Part shown: positions 9,843 to 22,340 of the stretch, piece after piece
Layout: every line of letters begins with the position of its first letter
Position numbering within the stretch: the stretch's first letter is position 1
Source: Paracyclopina nana
Taxonomy: Eukaryota > Arthropoda > Copepoda > Cyclopoida > Cyclopettidae
Direction: 5' to 3'
Assembly: GCA_019096065.1 (NCBI GenBank)
Contig: JAGUCH010000003.1
Span: forward strand, 4,340,001-4,404,000
Length of the DNA: 64,000 bases
Program-made: the position numbers and the translations under genes
Notes under the pieces: model-generated
Databases searched by the model: none
Told to the model about the DNA's origin: nothing
What the model saw: the letters and a program-made list of their open reading frames with translations, nothing else

Positions 9843-11595
9843 CTAAAATGTAGCATCTTTGCCCGACTTGTCTCCTTTGGAAGCTTTTACTTCCTCCTTG
9901 CCATTGGAAGCAGAGCGGATGGACCAACCGAAGGCAACTCTGTCAAACCCAGCTGAAAACAGGTTAGCCTTCGATCGCCATTTTCCACCAGTCTCTTGCT
10001 CATCAAGAGCCCAAGCAGTCGAGGCCACGAGTCTGTGATGGGTATGAGTCGTATCTCTAGGAAGCCTAGTTAACTTTTGCCCACTCAGAAGATCATGAAT
10101 AACGACGTGACGATTGTCTTGCGGAATGGCCAGAAGCCCGCTAGGAGAAATGGACAACCTGTTAACTGCAGATGACGTGTGAATGCTTGTTATAGGCGCT
10201 CGCATGTTTCGAAGGTCCCAAACTTTGACAGTGCGATCATCTGAGCCCGACACAATTTGCTCAGATCGGCTAAACGCAGCACACATAACGGCCTCAGTGT
10301 GCCCCTAAAAATTAACGCATCAGTATTCAACTTACGAATTGTGGTAAATTCTCCTTACTTGGAAAACTGATACGGAATGGATGGTTTCTCTAAAATCCCA
10401 CAGCCTGAATGTTGAATCCATGCTACAAGTAGCAACAAGTCTTTGCGTAGGATGGCATGCAACATGGGTCAATTCACGGTCATGACCCACCAGTGTCTGC
10501 AACAGGGCCCCAGATTCCACATTGTACAAATTGGCAGACCTAAATTGAAAAGTCCTGTCAACTAACTTCCACAAACTAAATTTAACTCTTCGCTCACCTA
10601 TCCCAACTTGATGTCACTGCCAACTCATCATTGAGCCATTGGCAACCGCTAACAACCCCTTGATGGCCAGTTAGGGCGATGATGGGAGAGCGAATCGTAT
10701 TGACCACAACAGCTCTGGAGTCTCTACGCGATCCTCCAAACGCATCGGCCTCTTCAGACTCAGAGTCTGCAGAATCCTCGCTCGACACCCCTCCAAATGC
10801 ATGAGCCAATCTATCTGGCAGCGCAGCTGCTTTCCAAATATGGGCAGTTCCGTCCCCACTCGCAGTTAAAGCCTAAGCAAAAAAATGGACATAAAACTAG
10901 AGAAAAAAGATGGAGAGTCTTTCAAACCAGGTCTTGAGTTGGATGAAAGGCTATGGAGTTGACAGATCCTGTATGACCAACATAACCTTTGTAGAGAGTC
11001 GAGGTGGTTACTTTCGAATGTTAACATGGTATTTTTTAACTTACAGTAGAGGCATCTGCCGGAGTCAACTCCCCAAATCCTGGCAGTCTTATCTGCAGAT
11101 GCAGTGCCAATCAAGGGGTGGCCCAATCTGGACACACAGATGTCCCATATTCCATCTCGATGACCCTGCACCAAGAGAATTATAAAAAAAATGCCAGATT
11201 TTGGCAAATCTCCATACCCGGAACTCTTTGACGAGCATGCATGACATTTGCGGTGGCTTGAAACTCGACACAATTTTGGACGTGTGAGCCTTTAGCTTGT
11301 GTCTAGTTTTGATGGCCTTGCTCTTAAGCACATTTTTATCAAACATGCCATCCTCCTCAGCAGCCTTTCCGCCAACAAGGGTTGCATCCAAAGCAGATTT
11401 GTTGAATTCATCGTCATTTTGGCTTTCCAAGGTGGCAATACGTTCACGAAGTTGAGCATTTTCCACCGAAACTTTTTCAAATTCGGCCTCTAATTCTCTC
11501 AAGAGGCTGTGGAATTTTGATTTGGACTTGACAGAGTTGACAGAACTCGATCCAGTCCTACTGGCTTCGCGGTGGCGTTGAAACCCAGACGACAT
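9843..11595 (-). CDS. WDR37: WD repeat protein WDR37
   Basis: Six exons (11218-11595, 11045-11165, 10928-10986, 10598-10872, 10359-10539, 9843-10304) encode 491 residues, close to the human 494. An N-terminal Ser/Lys-rich segment and short coiled coil (about 25-70) lead into the conserved TSKIVSSFK word. Seven-bladed WD repeats follow: [99 protein letters not shown]. An acidic Ser/Glu insert sits in the middle repeat, as in the family. WDR37 binds PACS proteins and affects calcium handling and development. It is head to head with NDUFA2. Confidence 0.93.
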
Positions 11596-11948
11596 CTTTC
11601 ACCTTCAACTTTGTCACTTGTATGCCAATTGTTGCATTTTCACGAATTTTATCACTCAGCAGTGATGAGCGTTCAGCTTGAGCATATTTTTCCGCTGAAA
11701 TCTAAGGCACAAAATGCTCACAAGGTCAAAGCAATGGACGGGAATGGAGGATCGCAAACTGGCAACCTGAACCAATGTAAGCGTTAACCTATCAAGATTG
11801 AAGCCCAGGCCTAAAAAAAATCTGGATAAATTCAGTTTTGAATTGTTCCAGTTTTGATTGGCATTAGTATCGAGCTATTTCGATCTGTTTTCGCATCAGC
11901 TGAAGCTTGATCAAAATAAAAGTCGACCATTTTGCCAAAAGTGAAGTC
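11596..11948. promoter_or_regulatory. Shared 5' region of WDR37 and NDUFA2
   Basis: 353 bp between divergent start codons. No coding potential or clear TATA box is seen. It is proposed as a bidirectional promoter from gene arrangement alone. Confidence 0.45.
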
Positions 11949-12224
11949 ATGGCTAGCAAAGCTGTTCGGCTGTCCCCAGGTCTAAAGGAATTGAGGCTTC
12001 ATTTGTGTCAAAAGAGTGCAGCTTCAGCTGGTGCTCGAGAATTTGTCGAAAAACATTACGTCCCACTCAAGACAGCAAATCCTGAATTCCCCATATTGAT
12101 CCGAGAATGCAGTGGAATTCAGCCACGAGTTTGGGCAAGGTTTGGCTATGGTCGTGAAGAAAGCGTGGAACTGTCTAACAAGAGTAGTCAAGAAGTTTTA
12201 AATATCATCGCAAAGTTTCAGTAA
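11949..12224 (+). CDS. NDUFA2: Complex I subunit NDUFA2 (B8)
   Basis: A single exon of 91 residues. It matches the accessory complex I subunit NDUFA2, which has a thioredoxin-like fold and lies in the matrix arm: the segments LKELRLHLCQKSAASAGARE, FVEKHYVPLKTANPEFPILI and RECSGIQPRVWARFGYG are typical. The usual length is about 95-99. The ATG at 11949 was preferred to an in-frame ATG at 11907, because the MASKAVRL start fits the family. It is predicted to enter mitochondria without a long presequence. Confidence 0.93.
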   Translation: MASKAVRLSPGLKELRLHLCQKSAASAGAREFVEKHYVPLKTANPEFPILIRECSGIQPRVWARFGYGREESVELSNKSSQEVLNIIAKFQ

Positions 12225-12515
12225 ATTCTATAGACACTTTGAAGTAGAGATCCAAAATACATGATATACATTCGTTTGCTCTGTATTACTTTACTTTGTG
12301 GTGTAGTTCAAAATCAGATCTTAAGCATGCATAAACTATATTGCAGTCAGTTTTGAGTATGATGATTGTCCTCTATTACTTGTCCAATTATCTTCATGAT
12401 AGTTGCCTTTCAACTTCGCATATGGCCTACTTTGGACCAGATAGCCTCTAGTTAATGTATATCATGCTTGAGGATACTGACTGAACAAAAGATTGATTTG
12501 AGGTGCTTGCCAATG
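12225..12515. other. NDUFA2 3' flank
   Basis: A-T rich sequence with no supported gene or clear element. Confidence 0.3.
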
Positions 12516-12519
12516 AGCA

Positions 12520-13450
12520 ATTTTTTGGCTCTTTTTAGAAAGCATTAAAAATTCAATTTCTCCAGCCAGGCTAGGCTGATCAAAAAAATTTGTTTACCAC
12601 TTGGCTACTGGGTTATGAGGAGTTTTTTGACAACAAATTATTTTCACTAGGCTTATTGGTTTGTCAGCTGAAAGAGAAAACGCTCAAAAGTGTTAAAACT
12701 ATTTTGCAGTTGATGGTTTTGGCATGAATCTTTGGCACTCTGGAATGCTCTGATCAAGCCACACATTATGGCAGGTAGCCTAGGTTGAACTCACCCCATA
12801 GCTGCTGAGCTATTCAAGCTTGAATGTGAGCTCAACAGTATAGATCATCAAAGTTGATGTAAGATACCATAGATTATTCTAACCATGGAAATACATCCAA
12901 CATTTGTGGTAGGTCCACAAAAAAATGGCCTCTGGGGCCATTCAGAAACCAATTTTTAAACTTCTCTCTTTTTAACTTAAACTATTCTTTTTGCTAGGTG
13001 TACTAAGCCTTGTTTAATGTATATAAGGAATAGAAATCGAAAACAACATAAATATTTTTTTTTCCATTTTTCAATTTAAGTAATTCTTATTTAATTAAAA
13101 AAAAATATTTTAGGAAGTAAAAATGTCACTAAATGCACTAGAAAAGAAAAATACCCATTTTTCAGGGGTTATGGGGTCAGTTCAACCTAGGCTGCCTGCT
13201 ATAACGTGTGGCTTGATCAGAGCTTTCCAGAGAGCCAAAGATTTATGCCAAAACCATCAACCGCAAAAAAGTTTTAACACTTTTGAGCGTTTTCTCTTTC
13301 AGCTGACAAACCAATAAGCCTAGTGAAAATAATTTGCTGTCAAAAAACTCCTCATAGCCCAATAGTCAAGTGGTAAAATTTTTTTTTGATCAGCTTTGCC
13401 TGGCTGGAGCAATATTGTATTTTTAATGCTTTCTAAATAGAGCCCAAAAA
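12520..13450. repeat. Long foldback (inverted) repeat
   Basis: The left arm at about 12520-12803 and right arm at about 13163-13450 are reverse complements of about 285 bp, differing at roughly one base in ten. Shared words include AGAAAGCATTAAAAAT, TATGAGGAGTTTTTTGAC, GCTTATTGGTTTGTCAGCTG and TAGCCTAGGTTGAACT. The spacer of about 360 bp has no coding potential. This is a foldback or MITE-like element whose transcript would form a long double-stranded RNA hairpin. Confidence 0.85.
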
Positions 13451-13454
13451 TCGC

Positions 13455-13580
13455 CAATTTTCCACCTAGTTCCAAAAATTGGCCTCTAGCTCAACCCAGG
13501 CGCATTTCTAAGCCCATGTTGCATAATAACTTAATCATCCCACTATATGGGGGTACTATTGGGATAGGTGTCATTTGATT
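13455..13580 (+). repeat. Dispersed repeat, copy 1
   Basis: The segment around CTCTAGCTCAACCCAGG and ATGTTGCATAATAAC, followed by ATCATCCCAC, has a diverged copy in the same orientation at about 41075-41180. It abuts the outer end of the foldback repeat's right arm. Confidence 0.6.
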
Positions 13581-13849
13581 CTAGAATTTTCGCTTACCAT
13601 GAATTTGCCACCTGGCTCCTGCATAGACTCTTAAGGTGTACAGAGTGAGCTCCATCAATGTAATATTTATGAAAAAGCATAACAAATAATAAGTAATAGT
13701 AAACAGAAAAAATATTTAAAGTAGTGCACAGTGTGGCTCAAAATGCCTTCTTGATGCGCACGACGAAAAAACTTGCGTAATCGTCATAAGTCAATTTTCA
13801 TAGGGCAGTAACTAGCAAGCTAGAAATTGACAATAAGAGCTCCCTATTC

Positions 13850-13945
13850 GGCGACATACGCGACATACGAGAATGAGATACATGCGATATACGCAAAAGC
13901 CCAATAAAATCGCGACACACACGACACCTAAAATACTTTCAATTT
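13850..13945 (+). repeat. Left subterminal repeats of the transposon
   Basis: CGACATACG-type words and an ACGACACCTAAAATAC segment match, in reverse complement, the array at 22160-22340. Confidence 0.6.
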
Positions 13946-15155
13946 CACTTCTAATAAAACTAATTCTAATCATACTGTTTTGGTATGTGCTTAAAGCCAG
14001 TCAGCTTGTGCAATATATTAGGTATTTCAGCTTTAAAATAAGTCAAGCCCTAATATAGTACAAGATTGCCTTTAAGGCCTGCTTTGTCAAATCAGTGCCA
14101 CTAAAACTCTTAATCCAATTCTTAAGATGTTGCAATTAAGATTGAACTTTCCTTTCTTTAAGCAATTTTTTACAAAAAGTTGCGCCAATAAAAGCTCTTT
14201 TTGCATTTTTTGAAGCACATGTGGGCATTTGAGGCCTCCTGGTGGTGAGCTTTGTCCCATTTAACTGATATAGCTTTGTGAAAAAGCTTATTTACCTATC
14301 ACATTGCTTGGTGAGATTTTGAGCGATGAAAAAATATTTTTGTGTTGAACAAAGGATAGTGCCGAAGTTTTTAAAGGCAAATTACGTTTTTAAAGATCCG
14401 GTGCCATCAAGATCCCCACAAACCAAAATGTGAAATTTCTGAAACTAGTTATCGCAATACATCTCCTAGATTTCGATTTTTCAGATTTGTTAGAAATCAT
14501 TAGATAACCATTAGTGTTATAGTACTAGTTATCTCAATATTTCTGATTTCATTTTTTGACTGACCATGGATAACATAGATATCTCAATATTATCTTCTCC
14601 TAGTATATTTTCAGAAACCATTGGAAATATTGTCCTGGATCATTAATGGAATGAGTTAGATGGCTTGGACTCAACTGGTACTACTTTTTCCTTAGTGTTC
14701 TTACCTAAGATATTGACTGATTTATTGTTGTCGAATGCGAAAACGAGTTTTTATTGATTTGCGATTATAATTAGTAGCAGTAATAAATAGTTATCATACA
14801 TGCATGCCTAGGTTTTTGTTATTAGGCCTATGTACCTGTGGTAATGTTGATATGAAATCGACAGCTAGTAAATGGAGTAATTATCTAATCATGCTATTAA
14901 TTTTATGAGAGCAGCGCAATGTAAGGACGACGTAAGTATGTATATGTAGTGTTTTGTTCATCTTTCCTGTTTTATTCACTAATACTGGAGATAATAATAC
15001 TTTCGTTTGATTTCACTAATTATGCCTTAGTGGCGTTTCAAAAAGCAGTGCAAATAGGCTGTAATGCAATGACAGTCTCGACTAGATGCACCGCGAATCA
15101 CATATAAATCACATTTGTATTGAAAGAATAATGAAGTGACTGCTGCTTCCGTTTT

Positions 15156-17993
15156 TCACACAAACATTGCATCAAAGGGAATGGCAATGATGTAACGACC
15201 GTCAATTGTTGCCTTAGCATTCACAATTTTCTTGTCGATATTGACTAGCTCTTCGGAAATGCCAGTCAAAAGTGCCACACCATTCAATGACCAGTCGGTT
15301 CCTGGGGTGTCATCACACACATACTTTTCAGTCAGGAACATCTTTGCCTCGTAGTAGTCAGTGTGGATGTCAATAATCTTGTAAAACTTTCTCTCATCGG
15401 TGTGGATGAGATTGTCACAGTATCTTGCTGCATCGAACTTATTGAATCTCACGATATAATTGCAATCATGAGCAATGGAGTTGCCAATGAAGATTTTTTG
15501 GATGACTTGCTTCGGGTAGGAGGACGTATTACTCTTGATCCACTTTTTCAAGATGCTAAGTTTTGATTCAAATCCAAGTGCGCTTAAGGCTGGAAGTCGA
15601 GATACCTCTCGAGCCAGTAAGATGTGCGAGAAAAAGTTATGCACATTCCAACTGCAATTCGTCAGGCCAAAGACCTCTTCAAAACCTTGGTACGCCAAAT
15701 TGCATCTGTTCTTCAAGCTGTGCCTAATGTCATTTAGAAAGAACCACTGGTCGTCCATGCATACTGATCTCAAGATCAAGGCGAACGTTAGCCAGACCAA
15801 TCGGAAGCCCTTATTGTCTTCACCTGGAAAGGCTTCAGCATACGCAAATGGAGCAACAATTGCCAGCGAAACTAGTTCTTGAGTTTTCAAGAAGATAAGG
15901 CACTGTGCGAGAGGCCTTGATCTCCTATTATATTCCCGTGGCAATTTGATCTTCTGCCATCTCGTATCAAACGCCTTGAGGTGACGCTGCTGCTGAGCCG
16001 TGAAATTCTTGAAAGTCTTAGCAAGTTTCAATGACAATCGCAAGAACTGCTTGATGACACCTGAGACATTGTGCATCGGTTCTAAGATGAATTGACGCAT
16101 CAAATCTAATTCATGAATGAGCATCAAAGGTGTTGCTGCTGTTCTCCCTTGGAGCTCTTCTGGAGTGAACGACTCGATCCCTCTCTCTTCAATCTTAGTG
16201 GAGGTGTCATACCACCAAAACGCAGTGCGCAGCTTAGCATGGAATGTCTTTGAACAGAAGACAGTTTTGCCATCAAATCTCTCACCAGATGCAAAGCAGA
16301 ATTCACAAGACATTGTACCAGAGTGCAATTTCAATCCTTTCAATTTGGCTCTGATTGGAGCATCGCCAATGATTCTCTTGATAGTGAATCCATGGAAGTT
16401 TAGGTCACTGATGACTCCTCTCATGATCTTGTTGAGCGTAAGACCACACTCTTTCCGGTACACATGCATACCTAGCACATAGATATGTCGACATGACGGA
16501 AATTTCACACAGATCACATTCAATTGTAGGTCGCTACTTTTAGCAACAGGGAGTCCATCAGCAAACAGAACGACTTTCTTCCGCATCTCTGAGTTATTGG
16601 AATTGTAATGGCAGATGTTTGAGTGGCGCCATATCTCATCGATCGAAACATGAGCATATTCAGAGAGCTTGATGAATTGATCTCTTGGAAACTCTTTTCG
16701 AGGAAACTTCTTAGCGTCATAGATTTTCGTGACTTCTCCAGTTTGCAAGTTTTTCAACTCGTAGTCCATGGTGATGTGAGGGTCGTCGGTGGAATACCTA
16801 CTCTTACAAGTCTCGTAGTTGTTGAAGTTTCTGTTTGGCATGTGTGCTCGGATGAGATCAAAGATCCTTTTCATTGAGACCTTATTTACATATCCATTAA
16901 TGCAGACGTTTTGGAACACCTCAAAGAAAGCGCGGTTCTTCTCATCCTGGTCTGCCAACATGTTCTCTTTCTTGGCTAGTTCTTTGAATTCATCATAGGT
17001 GAAGTTTTGGCAAGTGCCAGGATTCATGGCTCTTGAGCCAACGTCAGCTTCCTCCTCGGGTCGGCCTAATGCAAAGTCATCCTGGTCAACGTCAAGATCG
17101 TTATTGAGATCATCATCGGAGTTATAGATGACAACTGGCTCAGGTAGTTGAAAATCATCATCTTCACTGGTCATGTCAGCAACATCTTCGTCATAGCCAC
17201 CATCTGCATTTGAGTCCTTTGTGATGACTCGGTGTTCCCAGATTTCACGGTCAGAAGTATCCATGGCTTCGAACTCATTGCTAGATTTCGAGTTCATTGC
17301 AAAGTCAGAGTTATACGCGCTGGTTGGTGAATGAGTGTCAACAAGTTTGACCAACGTATCACGAGGGTACTCAATATCTTGGCGTAAATTAATTGAATCC
17401 TCCGTGTCAGGTAGAACAGAGCCACATGACAAATCACCTGACGAAATTGAGAAGCTCCAGTTGTGATCATCAGTAGGATCTCCAATGGTCTCATTGTTGA
17501 CACCTCCTTCGTTGCATGGCTTCATCTTTGATGATCCACTAGTAGATGGACCAGCTTCTTGAGCTAACGCCATTGTCAGCGGTAACACTTTTTGAAGCTT
17601 CTCGCTCACGATAATGCAGCTATCCGAGCTTTCCGTGCTGTACTCCAAATGGAATTCTTCTTCCAATATCTTGTTGACTTCTTCTTTACGATCGTTGACC
17701 TCATTCAGTTGAAGCTCTATCTCGCGGATACGTTCAGGAACTTCAAAATTGTCGGCCTGCACAGGCTCGCCACTGAAAAATTACAATTAACATTAGAGCT
17801 GATGGAAAACTAGATAATTATGAGAAACTTACGCATTGCGAATCGCTCGTAGTTCACGTAAGGTTGTAGCCTCTGATGACAGGGACACTTTCAGAAGGTC
17901 AAACGTCTTGTCGACCTTTTTCAATATACGGTTAGTTTTTCGCCTATTTACGGGCTTCCAAGGCTTCTTCTTCTCTCGCCGGGCCCGAGCCAT
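15156..17993 (-). CDS. EnSpm/CACTA-like transposase
   Basis: Exons 17833-17993 and 15156-17772 encode 925 residues. The N terminus is strongly basic (ARREKKKPWKPVNRRKTNR), followed by a long acidic region to about residue 310. The catalytic part has FADGLPVAKSSDLQL (first Asp, about residue 470), then RIIGDAPIRAKLKGLKLHSG followed by SCEFC, and LDLMRQFILEPMHNVSGV. The DGLP, GDAPxRA/CxxC and MH.VSGV order is that of animal EnSpm-type RNase H-fold (DDE/D) transposases. The frame is intact over 2.6 kb, so it may be active or recently so. Its start codon lies 366 bp from that of the divergent accessory ORF. Confidence 0.82.
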
Positions 17994-18359
17994 TTTGCTG
18001 GACTGCAGAAAGATCGAGACGCAATCAAAAAATTGTTTTTTAACACGCACTGAGTTGTTGAACGGATGTTACACCGGAAATGACTCAGTCAATATCCACT
18101 TTAAGTACTACTAACACCTTGAGATGCTAGCTGCCATTAGCGATTAGCTAGTGTAAAAGTGCAGTAGTTAGTATTGCTACTATAAACATCAACAAACATC
18201 AACTAGAGGAACAAGTAGATATTGACTGAACAACTTGAAAACTTATTCATTGAAAAAAGCCGTTGCATTTAATATCAAGTGATTAAATTTCTCGCCAAAT
18301 AAACACTCGTTAAAGAAAAATTCCGAAAAGTGCGCCGACGAAAAATTTGCTTTGCAAAA
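17994..18359. promoter_or_regulatory. Divergent promoter region inside the transposon
   Basis: 366 bp between the start codons of transposase and accessory ORF. It is A-T rich with no gene. It is assumed to drive both transcripts. Confidence 0.4.
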
Positions 18360-21300
18360 ATGTCGCAATCTGATCAATCTCAAGCGAAAAAGAGACCGGG
18401 CGAGTACGATAAGTTCATCGTGGCTTCAATTGAGGACTCTCCTGTCTTCTCAGTCATCGACTCAACGTGGAGGTCGCCCGACGGCCATGATTTAAAATTC
18501 TTTATTGGGAAAAACTTGACTAGACGATACGATGAGCCATTCAGGAAAATGACTTTTCCTATCTAGACAGAGGAGGGACTCAAGGCGATTCGACTGTTTG
18601 CAAGGATCGAAAAAGGTAACTTTTTTCAACCTGGCGACCTAAGATTGATGAGATATTTGATGATTCACGCTCCACCTTTTTAGGCGTTGAACATTTCCGG
18701 ATCACTGGAGCTCTGCGAAGCCTCAATGACGAGATCCTCAGTTACCATGAGGAGGATCGAGTTAGTGCCTACAGCGAGATGATTCTCAATTGGTTTGAGA
18801 AGTTCACCGTTGATATCCACTATGAGCGTCGTAATCCGGATGGTACCTGGAAATGGGCGCCATGGAAAGGCGTCGAGTTGAGAAGTGGACATGTATCTGC
18901 TATACAAGCAGCATTCACGGACTCGACAGCATACTCGGCCGATGATGATGTTGGCTTTTCTCAAGGAGAGGTTAAGATCGGCACGAAGAGGAAAGCTCAA
19001 GAACCAGCTGATCATTCAGTCAAGCAGCCTCCAACGAAATCCACGAGACGGACGCCACCAGCAGAAACTGCCACAGTCGAAACAGCTCCAGAGATCTTGA
19101 TGCCACCACCTCCGCCAGCTACTGGACATCAAAAGGATATCCCGACAACAACTGCCACCGACACCTCTGCAGGAACATCTACTGCAGTCTCGGCGAGCTC
19201 CCTTGAATACGGATTGGAGTCAACATTCGCTGATATGGTGAGGAGAGCTTCTCCGATCAGCATTAGCAGTCAGTCAAGTCAAGAATCAACTCCTGGGCAA
19301 TCAGTTCCAACTACATCGGCAGCAGACGTGACATCAAACATCTTGGGCAGCGAGAAGGAAATCACCTTCATTTCTAGTTCGGCTCCAAATGTCAACCTCG
19401 AGTCGACAACGAGTAATGAAGCGCTCAACTACACGTTCATGCCAGACCAGCCGGCATCAACAATTGCCAATGTCGCTGCGGGAAACGCCGAAGACTTTTA
19501 CGTTGTAAGTACTTAAACAATATTGCAATAGTTTATTGAAAAACAGTTGTCACTTTTGCTTCCAGGAATTCTCGGACACCAACAATTTGACCATCGTGAC
19601 TAAGGCATACTTTGATCAGGCCATTACCAAGCTGATTAATGACTTGAAAGCTCACGTCACAAGTGAGATACAAGAGCTTAGGGAATACATGTTGAAAGAC
19701 AAAAGTGCCATGTCTAAAAAACTTGACAACAAATTCGCGTCCGTTCTGGTAAGTACATCTAAATTTGATTAATTGCATATGTCAATAACAATTACCGGCC
19801 ATGCAGGAAGTGAAGAAGCAAGTCAAGGAGATGAGCGTCAAATTGGGAGATGTCACTCACCATGTCTCGGCGAGCCCTTCAAAGACTATGCGAGGCAATC
19901 TTGACTTAAGAGCAAAGTCTAGAATGATCCTGTTCCGATGTCTGCCATTCAATTTCATGGGTGAGGCATGTGACATTTACTTTGCGTGCCACTTCGTCCA
20001 GGTAAGTGCTGTTCATGTCAATATCTATTTCATAACGACCCATCAACTGTTTTTATGCAATGCGCCAATTAATTCTTTCATATGACAGTTTCCCTGGGAA
20101 CCTTTTTATTAAGTTGCAATGCTAATGTTTTCAGGAGCAAGTCTCGAGTTTCATCTTTCCTCACTTGCGAGGTTTACCTCTGAGCGATGTGTACAACACA
20201 ATGGGCAAGACTTGCTTGAACACCTTGTTCACACCGTTGGCCAGAGCCCATATGATCTATGGCAAGATCAGAAAGTGAGACATCTCAAAACTATCTAATA
20301 CTTATTGTCTTCTAAACATGAACTTTCAACAGCTCACTGAAAGGCTTGCGCTTCAACAAAAGGCCAATTCCCGATGGAGTCCACAGCATCATGGACGACT
20401 ACTTGGTGCCATTGATCGACGATATGTACAAGATCACGGGATGTCAAGAGGGTAGTCATCCACACGACATTCAAAGTTATTTGTCAACATTGATGGGGAC
20501 AGATAGAGGATCTATGCTATACTGTGCAGCAAACAACAGCCGTAGCCTCGAAGAAGCTGCCGAAATTGTGGCCAAGTCGGATTTTGATTACTATCGACAT
20601 AACAAGCACGTCTTGCCCCCGAAATGCTCCGTGCCCAACTTTGATGCTCATGTGGCAGTTCAAATGAAGCGAGGCGAACTCAAGGGCCATGATTACTCCA
20701 AGAACAACTTGCCATTGCCAGAAAAAGATGATGCACTCAAGGACTTGTCACAAAAGTGCAAATACGAGATCCTGGATGTTAAGGAAATGCTGCGTCACAT
20801 AATTGCAGCAGCTCATCTAATGGACCAAGATTGGACTCAGCTGACGTTCGACTACTTGCCGAAAGTCCCTATGGTAAGAAATAACTAGTAGAAGCATATG
20901 ACTTAATTCATGACGCTTTTCTGCCTTGTGCAGCTCCCTAACATTTACAGAGAAGTCGTAGAGGAAGTGACTGACATCAATGAACTCATCAAAAGATTCT
21001 CTGCTGATGCAGTTGCATACTTGCCGGATGTCTATGTTGACACTTCCAGGAGCAGCCAAAGCAGCAACAAGAGAACCAGTGGTGTGAAGAGGAATCTGAA
21101 GAAAAGCTTTGATTCCTGGGACAGCCAAGAACAAGTCAAAAAGTCTAAACCATCGACTTCGGGCACGGGAAAGGTAATTCATTTTCATTCAAAGGCATTT
21201 CATCTATTGGTGAGATTGTCCGTCACTTACTAGGTAACTAATACTTCTCTCAATTGCAGACCGCCGTCGTTGATCTAAGAGAGTCTGACTATGAGAGTGA

Positions 21301-21548
21301 TGATGAGCAGCCGGCATCAGGATCAGCTGTGCAACCTCCAGTGAGTCCACGCCCTTTTCCATACTATTATAACAATTCGCTTTCTTTTCCATATCAATTC
21401 CAATCCTTATTGCAATACTTAACCTATTTACAATGAATTTCAGGTTGCCACTGCTGCTCCGGCAGCAGCTACGACCTCTTCCAATGTCCCGCTGGGTTAC
21501 CTTACCGACTCCGACTCTGGATCCGATCAGACTGGAAAGAACAAGTAG
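18360..21548 (+). pseudogene. Transposon accessory ORF with in-frame stop
   Basis: Nine exons fit one frame of 854 codons: 18360-18615, 18684-19504, 19566-19748, 19807-20001, 20135-20274, 20333-20873, 20934-21173, 21260-21340, 21444-21548. A TAG at 18564-18566 (codon 69) interrupts exon 1, after which the frame resumes. The product has an N-terminal globular segment (about 1-200), a Ser/Thr/Pro-rich linker, a coiled coil (about 370-450) and a conserved-looking domain (about 455-760). I do not recognise the family. The site is expected for the second protein of a two-ORF EnSpm element. The TAG is preceded by a CTTTTCCTATCTAG run resembling a splice acceptor, so a mis-modelled first exon remains possible. 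Confidence 0.6.
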
Positions 21549-22159
21549 ATGCAAAATTGGAACATTTTATGCCATGCAGCAAGTTCAATGCATTAATTAA
21601 TTGTCGCTCACGAAATTGATCGATCGTGCGCACTATGACTTATTTGAAATCAATCATATCTCATTATTTAGGCATGTTTCATATTCATATGACAAAATAA
21701 ATAGAAAATTTTTTGAGTTAACAAGGCGCTCTTCTATATGCTGCATGCTAAAGGCCCATAATTTAGGCCCCAAAGGCCTAGAAGCACAAAATGACTGTTG
21801 CGGGACATCTACTAGTTTAGGGATAGACTTCCAATATAAAATTTAGTCAAATGGAAAATGAACATATAAATTGAGTAGATATCTAAATAACAACATAATA
21901 TCTATGAGCTCATATGAGATGCACTACAACTTCAATAGAAGCGAAGCTGTCAACTACTCAAATCTTGTATTAAATATTGAGATAACGAGTTTCTAATCTA
22001 GTCGCTATCATCTACTATGAATCTTAAATTCATCTCCTAGTTTGGCAAATAGTAGGCGATAATAGGCGAGATTTGTATCGATAATTATCTCAATATCTAC
22101 TAATATATTTTGATCCGGCAAACACGATTTTGGTTTGTGGGGATATGTATTATAAATAA
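21549..22159. other. 3' non-coding part of the transposon
   Basis: Contains subterminal words (TTATCTCAATAT type) and the inverted partner of the 14411 motif at about 22126-22146. No ORF is supported. Confidence 0.45.
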
Positions 22160-22340
22160 ATGTTTGTCGCGTATGTCCGTATGTGGCGTATTTTGAGTGT
22201 CGCGTATGTCCGTATGTGGCGTATTTTGGGTGTCGCGTATGTCCGTATGTGGCGTATTTTGGGTGTCGCGTATGTCGCGTGTTTAAGCAGAAAGTCGCGC
22301 ATGTCTCGTTCTTTAGTATATCCCGTCGCGCATGACGCGC
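22160..22340 (-). repeat. Right subterminal tandem repeats
   Basis: Three near-identical direct repeats of about 37 bp (unit beginning TGTCGCGTATGTCCGTATG and ending GGCGTATTTTGGG), then degenerate GTCGCGCATG words to about 22340. They are inverted relative to 13850-13925. Confidence 0.75.

Larger units (their letters stand above)
13850..22340. mobile_element. EnSpm/CACTA-like two-gene DNA transposon
   Basis: An element of about 8.5 kb with divergent genes, a transposase on the minus strand and an accessory ORF on the plus strand. Its flanks carry matching inverted motifs. GCGACATACGCGACATACG-type words near 13850-13925 occur in reverse complement at 22160-22340. An ATCCCCACAAACCAAAAT word at 14411 recurs inverted near 22126-22146. 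Copies of a TTATCTCAATAT word lie in both orientations at about 14440-14610 and 21970-22110. Multiple subterminal repeats in both orientations and divergent genes are typical of CACTA elements. Exact ends and target duplication were not resolved; a CACAGTGTGGC word at about 13730 is another possible left end. Confidence 0.7.

Noticed and set aside
22160..22340. CRISPR-like direct repeats
   Set aside because: Repeats abut without unique spacers and are inverted relative to the other transposon end.
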